From NCBI GenBank assembly GCA_020025255.1, contig JAHHSK010000007.1:1-45016 (forward strand): a stretch of 45,016 bases of DNA, in the 5' to 3' direction. Source of the stretch: Ruthenibacterium sp. (lineage in GTDB: Bacteria; Bacillota; Clostridia; Oscillospirales; Ruminococcaceae). Shown here piece after piece: positions 16,451 to 22,794 of the stretch (its first letter is position 1; every line of letters starts with the position of its first letter). The notes under the pieces were generated by a model that worked only from the letters and a program-made list of their open reading frames with translations, did no database searches and was not told the DNA's origin. Both the position numbers and the translations under genes were made by a program.

Positions 16451-16474
16451 TTATTATACACAATCGTATAATAA
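16451..16474. promoter_or_regulatory. Palindromic pair of -10 boxes in the divergent regulator/transporter intergenic region
   Basis: TTATTATAC (16451-16459), 6 nt, GTATAATAA (16466-16474) is a perfect 9-bp-arm palindrome. It contains TATAAT on the minus strand (16458-16453, about 50 nt from the regulator ATG) and on the plus strand (16467-16472). Neither has a good -35. It could be the regulator's promoter, an autoregulatory operator, or both. Confidence 0.5.
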
Positions 16475-16530
16475 ATTCCAGAGCATTGCAACGAAACGGC
16501 CTGAAAATACAGCTTATTGAACCAAATAAC

Positions 16531-16569
16531 CGGTTTTTAAACCGCATTTCTGAACTGAAAACGTTATTT
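16531..16569. promoter_or_regulatory. Candidate operators before the binding-protein promoter
   Basis: An inverted repeat CGGTTT-TT-AAACCG (16531-16544) is followed by TGAAAACGTTATTT (16556-16569). The latter matches the CcpA catabolite-response consensus except for its last two bases. Both lie immediately upstream of the predicted -35 at 16575. Confidence 0.35.
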
Positions 16570-16574
16570 GAGAC

Positions 16575-16603
16575 TTGAAGATGATACAGGGGTGAGATAT
16601 GCT
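16575..16603 (+). promoter_or_regulatory. Predicted promoter of the locus 1 transport/uronate operon
   Basis: TTGAAG (16575-16580), a 17-nt spacer containing CAGGGG, and TATGCT (16598-16603) followed by AA. The same -10 (TATGCTAA) with a TTGACG -35 and a CAGGGG in the spacer occurs before the paralogous oxidoreductase gene at 40091. It implies a leader of about 175 nt. Confidence 0.5.
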
Positions 16604-16617
16604 AAGGACAGCGAAGG

Positions 16618-16738
16618 CGGATACGGTTTGCAATGCAGCTTCGAACGGTATCCGGCACAACTTCTTCCGCTGAGCTGTACGGAAGAAGGATGCATCCTAT
16701 CGGGGGCCTGCCGAACAAAGAGCAGGCACCGCGGCAGG
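16618..16738 (+). other. Structured leader of the binding-protein mRNA
   Basis: Contains CGGATAC/GTATCCG (16618-16624 with 16648-16654) and the palindrome AGGATGCATCCT (16687-16698). It also holds two mutually exclusive hairpins: GCCTGC (16706-16711) can pair with GCAGGC (16722-16727), or CCTGCCG (16707-16713) with CGGCAGG (16732-16738). No T-tract follows. It fills much of the 381-nt regulator-to-binding-protein gap (16405-16785), together with the promoter elements listed separately. I see no gene there. Confidence 0.4.
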
Positions 16739-16785
16739 ATACAGGATCGATTTGTTCAGACAGTTTTGAAGGAGGAAGACAACAA

Positions 16786-18264
16786 GTGAAGAAAAAGTTA
16801 ATAGCCTTGATGATGACCTGTCTTATGATGGGCAGTGCTCTGGTTGGCTGCGGTTCCAATCCCGCATCCGGTGAGCAAAGCTCCGGTTCGCAGTCTGGCT
16901 CTGCGGAGGAACCGGTGGAGATCATTTGGTTTGTAAGAAATGACATGCCCGAACATTATGATGAGGTCATGGCAGCCGTCAACGAAAAGATGAAAGCGGA
17001 TATCAACATGACGCTGGATCTGCGGTTCATTTCTCCCGGCGATTATAACGATAAGATGCAGATGACCATGGCAGGCGGCGATGAATGGGATCTGTGCTTC
17101 ACTTCCCACTGGGCCAACAACTATGTAAATGCAGCCGGTAAGGGCGCGTATCTGGAATTGACCCCGGAGATGCTCAAGGAAAATGCACCGCATGTCATGG
17201 AGACGATTCCGGAAAAATTCTGGGATGGCATCCGCATCAACGGCAATCTTTACGGCATGATGAACTATCAGGCAATGTACGATCAGTGCGGCTTCTGGTT
17301 CGATAAGCAGGCGATCGAGGAGCAGAACATCGATCTGAGCACGGTTAAGGACTGGGATTCCCTGAATGCAGTTCTGGATACCCTGGCAAAGGCATATCCC
17401 GATAAGTACGCAACCCGCGGCGGCGGCGCAATGAGCGCAGAAGGCTTTTTCAGAAAAGAATGGCTGTCTCCGGTTATGAACTATCCGTGGCTGTGCTACA
17501 ATCCCGAAACAAAAAAGATCGAAAATGAATATTTCTTTGAAGAAAACAGCGAGTTCTACGAGAATGTCAAGCTGTGGAAAGACAACAACTGGACACCGGC
17601 AGACGCAGCGACACTGAAAGATGAAAACACCCTGATCAACAGCGGAAAGATTCTTTCCCGTTACAGCCGCAACAAGCCCGGCGTAGAAGCTGCACTGAAG
17701 GCGGCAAGCGGCCGCGATCGGATCCAGCTTGTGCTCAGCGAGCCGTGCGTCAATACTATGGCAGCACAAAGCACGATCACCGCAGTGAACGTCAATTCCA
17801 AGCATCCGGAAAAGGCAATCCAGCTGTTCGATTATGTGTTCAGCAATAAGGAAGTTGCCAATATGCTGTTCTTCGGTCTGGAAGGACTGGATTATGAGCT
17901 GGTAGACGGACGCGTAAAACGTTTGGAAGGCTGCTGGAAGGTTCCGCAGTGGGAATTGGGCAACCAGTTCAATGCAATGCTGACCGTGGAAGATCCGGAA
18001 GGCGTATGGGAAGAAACCATTAAGGGCAACGAGGAAGCTACTTTGGATGCACTGTTCGGCTTTGTTCCCAACCGTGAGCCGATCGAAACCGAACTGGCTA
18101 CCTGCGAAGCGATCTGGGCCGAGTACAAGGATATCCTGATGTGGGGTCTGCGCGATTATCAGGAAGTTGTACCCGAAATGCTTTCGAAAATGCGCGAAGC
18201 AGGGCTTGAAAAAATCACCAGCGAACTGCAGACACAGGTTGATGCATTCCTGGCAGGAAAGTAA
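16786..18264 (+). CDS. Sugar ABC transporter solute-binding lipoprotein (DUF3502 type)
   Basis: 492 residues. A lipoprotein signal peptide, MKKKLIALMMTCLMMGSALV, ends in the lipobox LVGC (Cys23), then a Ser/Gly linker. The mature part has the two-lobe binding-protein fold (VEIIWFVRNDMPEHYDEVMA; EWDLCFTSHWANNYV). The C-terminus, PEVLP-like with LATCEAIWAEYKDIL and MREAGLEKITSELQTQVDAF, matches the DUF3502 domain of oligosaccharide-binding proteins. The GTG at 16786 has GGAGG 9 nt upstream; earlier in-frame Met codons give no signal peptide. It delivers an oligosaccharide to the two permeases encoded next. No ATPase gene is nearby, so a shared MsmX-like ATPase elsewhere is expected. Confidence 0.93.
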   Translation: MKKKLIALMMTCLMMGSALVGCGSNPASGEQSSGSQSGSAEEPVEIIWFVRNDMPEHYDEVMAAVNEKMKADINMTLDLRFISPGDYNDKMQMTMAGGDEWDLCFTSHWANNYVNAAGKGAYLELTPEMLKENAPHVMETIPEKFWDGIRINGNLYGMMNYQAMYDQCGFWFDKQAIEEQNIDLSTVKDWDSLNAVLDTLAKAYPDKYATRGGGAMSAEGFFRKEWLSPVMNYPWLCYNPETKKIENEYFFEENSEFYENVKLWKDNNWTPADAATLKDENTLINSGKILSRYSRNKPGVEAALKAASGRDRIQLVLSEPCVNTMAAQSTITAVNVNSKHPEKAIQLFDYVFSNKEVANMLFFGLEGLDYELVDGRVKRLEGCWKVPQWELGNQFNAMLTVEDPEGVWEETIKGNEEATLDALFGFVPNREPIETELATCEAIWAEYKDILMWGLRDYQEVVPEMLSKMREAGLEKITSELQTQVDAFLAGK

Positions 18265-18277
18265 AAGTAATCCCCAG

Positions 18278-18311
18278 AAGCGGGCGTGAGTTTCTCGCGT
18301 CCGCTTTTTTT
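18278..18311 (+). terminator. Attenuating terminator between binding protein and permease
   Basis: A 13-bp stem with two G-U pairs (18278-18290 with 18294-18306), triloop, then a run of T to 18311. It lies inside the operon, so it probably lets the binding protein be made in excess over the permeases. The second locus has the same arrangement at 38016-38057. Confidence 0.85.
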
Positions 18312-18345
18312 AGGCCAAAGGCGATGGCTGGAAAGGATGGTTTCA

Positions 18346-19308
18346 ATGTTTAAGGTGAAAAAAGCTGCTCCTGGGTATCCGAAAACTGCGGGGAAGCTGG
18401 GGAACGGCCGATCCCAGAACATGGGGCTGCTTGCAATGGCGGCGCCGATGATGATTGTGGTCACTATATTTTCATATCTTCCGATAGGCGGACTGATCGT
18501 TGCATTTAAAAAGTACAGTTATCGTGATGGCATTATGGGAAGCCCGTTCTGCGACCCATGGTACAAGAACTTCGAGTTCCTGTTCAAATCCCCGGATACG
18601 GTGCGTATCATTCGCAACACACTGCTTTATAACCTGGCGTTTATTGTGCTGACACTGGTTATTTCAGTAGCCCTTGCGGTTTTGCTGAATGAGATCAAAA
18701 GCAGAAAAGCGCTGAAGTTTTATCAGACTACGATGTTTTTCCCCTATTTCTTATCTTGGGTCGTGGTTTCTTATGTCGTATATGCATTCCTTAACCCGCG
18801 CCTTGGGTATCTGAATGCGATTGCTGCCAAAGCCAATGGGCAGACGCTGGACTGGTATAATACGCCCAACGTGTGGATCGGGATCATTATTTTTGCCCAG
18901 ATCTGGAAAACGGTGGGTATGAATGTGCTGATGTATTATGCCAGCCTGCTGAGTGTGGATACCTCTTATTATGAAGCGGCGGCCTTGGACGGCGCTTCCA
19001 AATGGCAGACGATCCGGTATGTTACGCTGCCGTTCCTGTATCCCATGATGATCATTCTTACGATTCTTGCTGTGGGAAAAATCATGAATTCGGATTTCGG
19101 CCTGTTCTATCAGCTGCCTATGGATTCAAAAACGCTGTATGCCACAACCGACGTTCTGGAAACCTATGTTTATAGGGCATTGATCCAAAACGGCAATATC
19201 GGTATGAGTTCAGCGGCAGGCTTTCTTAAATCTGTGGTTGGATTGATCCTGGTGGTATTTACAAACTGGATTGTTAAGAAAATCAACCCGGATTATGGTC
19301 TTTATTGA
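18346..19308 (+). CDS. ABC transporter permease (LplB/UgpA-like)
   Basis: 320 residues with six predicted membrane helices (MGLLAMAAPMMIVVTIFSYL; TLLYNLAFIVLTLVISVALA; FFPYFLSWVVVSYVVYAFL; and others). It carries the inner-membrane-component signature EAAALDGASKWQTIRYVTLP (EAA motif), which docks on the ATPase. The ATG at 18346 has AAAGG 9 nt upstream; further in-frame starts up to 18286 lie within the terminator region. It pairs with the next permease, 23 nt downstream, to form the membrane channel for the sugar bound by the upstream lipoprotein. Confidence 0.93.
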   Translation: MFKVKKAAPGYPKTAGKLGNGRSQNMGLLAMAAPMMIVVTIFSYLPIGGLIVAFKKYSYRDGIMGSPFCDPWYKNFEFLFKSPDTVRIIRNTLLYNLAFIVLTLVISVALAVLLNEIKSRKALKFYQTTMFFPYFLSWVVVSYVVYAFLNPRLGYLNAIAAKANGQTLDWYNTPNVWIGIIIFAQIWKTVGMNVLMYYASLLSVDTSYYEAAALDGASKWQTIRYVTLPFLYPMMIILTILAVGKIMNSDFGLFYQLPMDSKTLYATTDVLETYVYRALIQNGNIGMSSAAGFLKSVVGLILVVFTNWIVKKINPDYGLY

Positions 19309-19331
19309 TCGGAGAAAGGAGCAACTCAAGT

Positions 19332-20222
19332 ATGATCGTCGATAAAAGAAAAGAACGCATAGGAAACTTTTTCCTGCATGCATTTTTTATTCTGCTTTCC
19401 TGCATTTTTATCATTCCGCTGCTGTCAGTGGTTTACATTGCATTTACCAGTGAGGAATCCATCAGCGCGAACGGATATCCGTTTTTCCTGCGGGAGCTGG
19501 ATTTTACCGCTTTTCGTTATGTGCTGGATAATCCGGAAACGATCCTGAATGCCTATAAGGTAACGATCATTGTATCGTTCGGCGGCACGCTGCTGTATCT
19601 GCTGATTTCTTCCATGGCGGCGTATGCAATTTCCAGACCGAACTTCAAGTATAAGCGTCCGGTCACCTTTTTCTTCTTCTTTACGATGCTGTTCAATGGC
19701 GGCTTGGTTCCCAGCTATATCCTGATGTCCAATGTCCTGCACCTCAAAAATACATACTGGGCAATGATTTTCCCGCTGCTGGTGAACGTATGGTATCTGA
19801 TCATGCTCAAGACCTTTATGTCGGATATCCCCAATGAGATCATTGAATCGGCACGCATCGACGGGGCCGGGAACTGGACGATATACAGCCGCTTCGTATT
19901 GCCGCTTTCCAAGCCGGCCATGGCCACCGTCGGCCTGCTTACGCTGCTTGATTACTGGAACAGCTGGCAGCCGGCCATGCTGTATATCGACAAAAAGGAT
20001 ATGTATCCGCTGCAATACATGCTTCAGGTCATGCTGCGCAACATCATCGAGATACTCAAGGATATGCAGAACAATGCACCGGGGGTTGCCATAGGAAATA
20101 TCCCGACAGAAAGCACACGTATGGCAATGTGTATCCTGGCGGTGGGCCCGATGCTGTTTATATTCCCGTTCTTCCAAAAGTATTTCACACGCGGCCTGAC
20201 CGTAGGCGCAGTCAAGGGATAA
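19332..20222 (+). CDS. ABC transporter permease (LplC/CarB-like)
   Basis: 296 residues with six membrane helices, starting MIVDKRKERIGNFFLHAFFI. The EAA-type loop reads IIESARIDGAGNWTIYSRFV, then LPLSKPAMATVGL, and the ends are typical of the second permease of oligosaccharide importers (FPFFQKYFTRGLTVGAVKG). The ATG at 19332 has AAAGGA 11 nt upstream; the frame is open 27 nt further up but overlaps the previous gene's stop. Near-identical C-terminal layout to the permease at 36112-37005 in locus 2. Confidence 0.93.
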   Translation: MIVDKRKERIGNFFLHAFFILLSCIFIIPLLSVVYIAFTSEESISANGYPFFLRELDFTAFRYVLDNPETILNAYKVTIIVSFGGTLLYLLISSMAAYAISRPNFKYKRPVTFFFFFTMLFNGGLVPSYILMSNVLHLKNTYWAMIFPLLVNVWYLIMLKTFMSDIPNEIIESARIDGAGNWTIYSRFVLPLSKPAMATVGLLTLLDYWNSWQPAMLYIDKKDMYPLQYMLQVMLRNIIEILKDMQNNAPGVAIGNIPTESTRMAMCILAVGPMLFIFPFFQKYFTRGLTVGAVKG

Positions 20223-20270
20223 CCGCCGGCAGAGCGTATCTGTGACAGGAATCAGAAAGGAAGGATTCAG

Positions 20271-21536
20271 TTGAATAGCAAGCATAAAGTGGTAACTGCC
20301 ATTTTGATCGGAGCAGGGCAGCGCGGTGCGCAGGTATACGGCGAATACGCGCTGCAGCATCCGAACGAGATCCGGTTTATTGCCGTGGCAGAGCCGGATG
20401 AAGAAAGGCGCAGTGCCTTTTGCCGCGACCACGGCATCCCGGCTGAGAACGCCGCCGAGGATTGGCCGGAACTGTTGAGCAGACCGAAAATGGCAGACTG
20501 TGTATTTGTCTGCACGCAGGATAACAGTCATATTTCCCCCGCAATGGCAGCGCTGGATAAAAATTATCATGTTGTTATGGAAAAGCCGATGAGCCGCTGC
20601 GGCGAGGAGCTGCGGGCGCTGCAGGCAAAGGCGCAGGAAAAGAATCGACTGGTGACGGTGTGCCATGTGCTGCGGTATACTCCGTTTTTCAGCAAAATAC
20701 ATCAGATCCTGAATTCCGGCGTTCTGGGCAAAGTATATGCGATCCAGCAGATCGAAAACGTGGGCTTTTGGCATCAGGCGCACAGCTTTGTGCGGGGCAA
20801 CTGGCGCATAAGCGAGGAAACCAGCCCCATGATCCTTGCAAAAAGCTGTCATGATATGGATATCCTTCTTTGGATGGCAGACAGCCGCTGCACAAAAGTT
20901 TCTTCGTTTGGAAGCCTGTCGCACTTCAAGCCGGAAAATGCACCGGCAGGAGCGCCGCTGCGCTGTCTTGACGGATGCCCGCATGAGGATGTATGCCCGT
21001 ACAATGCGGAATACATCTATCTGAAAAGCAAAGGGGTCCATGTGCCGGTGATCCGCAAGGTGGTGAGCTTGGAGGATACGGATGATTCCGTGCGTCAGGC
21101 CCTGCGGACCGGCCCGTACGGACGCTGTGTGTACCATTGCGATAACGATGTTGTGGATCATCAGGTGGTAAACCTGCAATTTGAAAATGGCATCACGGCA
21201 TCCTTTACCATGTGTGCATTCACATGGGACGGCGGCCGCACGGTCAAGATCATGGGCAGCGAGGGCATGCTTACCGGGGATGTGGAAAAGGATACCATTG
21301 AAGTGACGCGTTTTGTAAACGGAGAAACGACGGTCATTCATTTGAATGTGGATCCGCAGGGACATTCCGGCGGGGACCGCGGATTTATGCGGGACGTTGT
21401 GCGGCAGATGCAGTCGGATGGGGAATATACCGGACGCACTCTGGTTTCCACATCGGTGGAAAGCCATTTGGTCGCATTGGCGGCAGAAGAATCGCGAATC
21501 ACCGGAAAAACGATCGAGATGGAGTCGTTTTCCTGA
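20271..21536 (+). CDS. Gfo/Idh/MocA oxidoreductase, Cys-rich YteT-like subfamily
   Basis: 421 residues. The N-terminal Rossmann domain has the NAD(P) motif IGAGQRG, EKPM (residue ~104 on), and SCHDMDILLWM, where His is the usual catalytic/proton-relay region. The C-terminal domain carries an unusual cysteine set: Cys232-x3-Cys236-x5-Cys242 and Cys286-x3-Cys290. All five are conserved in the paralogue at 40091-41389, which suggests a metal site or redox disulfides. The family oxidises or reduces sugar ring hydroxyls with NAD(P). It starts at TTG with AAGGAAGG upstream and follows the permeases by 48 nt. In B. subtilis a YteT oxidoreductase lies in the rhamnogalacturonan region. The substrate here is unknown. 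Confidence 0.87.
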   Translation: MNSKHKVVTAILIGAGQRGAQVYGEYALQHPNEIRFIAVAEPDEERRSAFCRDHGIPAENAAEDWPELLSRPKMADCVFVCTQDNSHISPAMAALDKNYHVVMEKPMSRCGEELRALQAKAQEKNRLVTVCHVLRYTPFFSKIHQILNSGVLGKVYAIQQIENVGFWHQAHSFVRGNWRISEETSPMILAKSCHDMDILLWMADSRCTKVSSFGSLSHFKPENAPAGAPLRCLDGCPHEDVCPYNAEYIYLKSKGVHVPVIRKVVSLEDTDDSVRQALRTGPYGRCVYHCDNDVVDHQVVNLQFENGITASFTMCAFTWDGGRTVKIMGSEGMLTGDVEKDTIEVTRFVNGETTVIHLNVDPQGHSGGDRGFMRDVVRQMQSDGEYTGRTLVSTSVESHLVALAAEESRITGKTIEMESFS

Positions 21537-21544
21537 AAAAATAA

Positions 21545-21583
21545 GGGGCTTGCGCTATCCCGTTCCAGGATGCCGCAAGCCCC
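21545..21583 (+). other. Intergenic hairpin before uxuA
   Basis: A 10-bp perfect stem GGGGCTTGCG (21545-21554) with CGCAAGCCCC (21574-21583); the loop itself contains ATCC/GGAT. No T-tract follows, so more likely an mRNA processing or stability element than a terminator. It lies 35 nt before the uxuA ATG. Confidence 0.5.
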
Positions 21584-21617
21584 AAACGGATTGAACAAGG
21601 AACAGGGGGAAGCAGAT

Positions 21618-22712
21618 ATGCCGATGAAAATGGGCTTTCGCTGGTATGGAGAAGGGAATGACCGGATTTCGCTGGCGGATATCAAACAAATTCCCGGCGT
21701 GGATACGATCGTATGGGCACTGCATCATAAAATGCCGGGGGAGATCTGGACAAAGCAGGAGATTGCTGAAGTAGAAAAACAAATCAAAGCGTATGGCTTT
21801 AATATGGATGTGGTGGAATCGGTCAATGTGCATGACGATATCAAGCTCGGTGCGCCTACACGGGATCGATACATCGAAAACTATAAGCAATGCATCCGCA
21901 ATCTTTCCCAATTCGGAGTCAAGGTCATCTGCTATAACTTCATGCCGGTTTTCGATTGGACGCGTACCGATTTGTTTCGTCCGCTTCCGGATGGCTCTAC
22001 GGCCATGTTTTATGAAAAAAATCGGATCCAAAGCGACTATAAGGCAATGGCAGAGTATATTCTGGGCTTTACGGAAACATATCATATGTCCTTTCCGGGC
22101 TGGGAACCGGAGCGCATGGCAAAGCTGGATGAATTGTTTACGGCATATGCCGATATCGACCATGAAAAATTATGGGAAAATCTGCGGTATTTTCTGGAAG
22201 CGATCATGCCGACATGCCGCGAATGTGATGTGAAAATGGCGATCCATATGGATGATCCCCCTTGGGATATTTTCGGATTGCCGCGGCTGTTGGTCAATGC
22301 ACAGAGCATTGAACGATTCCTGACAATGGTGGATGATCCGTATAACTGTCTTACCCTTTGCTCCGGTTCGCTGAATGCAGACCCCGCCAACAAGGTTGCG
22401 GATGTGGTGCGCAGACACTGTGACAGGATCGCATTTGCCCATATCCGCAATGTAAAGCATTATGCCAACGGTGATTTTACAGAGGTTTCGCATCGCGACT
22501 GCGACGGGGATACCGGCATACTGGAAATCCTGAAGGCGTATCATGAATGCGGCTTTGAAGGATATATCCGTCCGGATCACGGCAGGCATCTGTGGGGAGA
22601 AGGGCCGGGTACGGTGCGCCCCGGATACGGGCTGTATGACCGCGCTATGGGGATCATGTATATGCTGGGTGTCTGGGATACGCTGGAAAGACAGAAAAAT
22701 CAAAAGCAATAA
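21618..22712 (+). CDS. uxuA: Mannonate dehydratase
   Basis: 364 residues, normal for UxuA. Dehydrates D-mannonate to 2-keto-3-deoxy-D-gluconate in glucuronate catabolism; metal-dependent TIM barrel. Family motifs: MGFRWYGEGNDRISLADIKQ, PGVDTIVWALHHKMPGEIW, VESVNVHDDIKLG, CYNFMPVFDWTRTDL, KMAIHMDDPPW, LTLCSGSLNADP, FAHIRNVK, and RPDHGRHLWGE, ending GLYDRAMGIMYMLGVWDTL. Cys (CSGS), His (RPDHG) and Asp/His (HMDDPP) are the expected metal ligands. The ATG at 21618 has AGGGGGA 7 nt upstream; the frame is open further upstream through the hairpin. Paired with uxuB downstream, with one gene between. Confidence 0.96.
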   Translation: MPMKMGFRWYGEGNDRISLADIKQIPGVDTIVWALHHKMPGEIWTKQEIAEVEKQIKAYGFNMDVVESVNVHDDIKLGAPTRDRYIENYKQCIRNLSQFGVKVICYNFMPVFDWTRTDLFRPLPDGSTAMFYEKNRIQSDYKAMAEYILGFTETYHMSFPGWEPERMAKLDELFTAYADIDHEKLWENLRYFLEAIMPTCRECDVKMAIHMDDPPWDIFGLPRLLVNAQSIERFLTMVDDPYNCLTLCSGSLNADPANKVADVVRRHCDRIAFAHIRNVKHYANGDFTEVSHRDCDGDTGILEILKAYHECGFEGYIRPDHGRHLWGEGPGTVRPGYGLYDRAMGIMYMLGVWDTLERQKNQKQ

Positions 22713-22794
22713 AGAGTGAGTTCTGATACCGCAATCACCATGCATACAGCAGAAAGGTGCACGCAAGCAGGAAGGATCAGGCCGGAGAGGTAAT

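Noticed and set aside
19425..21467. A 680-codon open frame on the minus strand over the permease and oxidoreductase genes
   Set aside because: The plus-strand genes have full family motifs; the minus frame shows no domain and no start signal.
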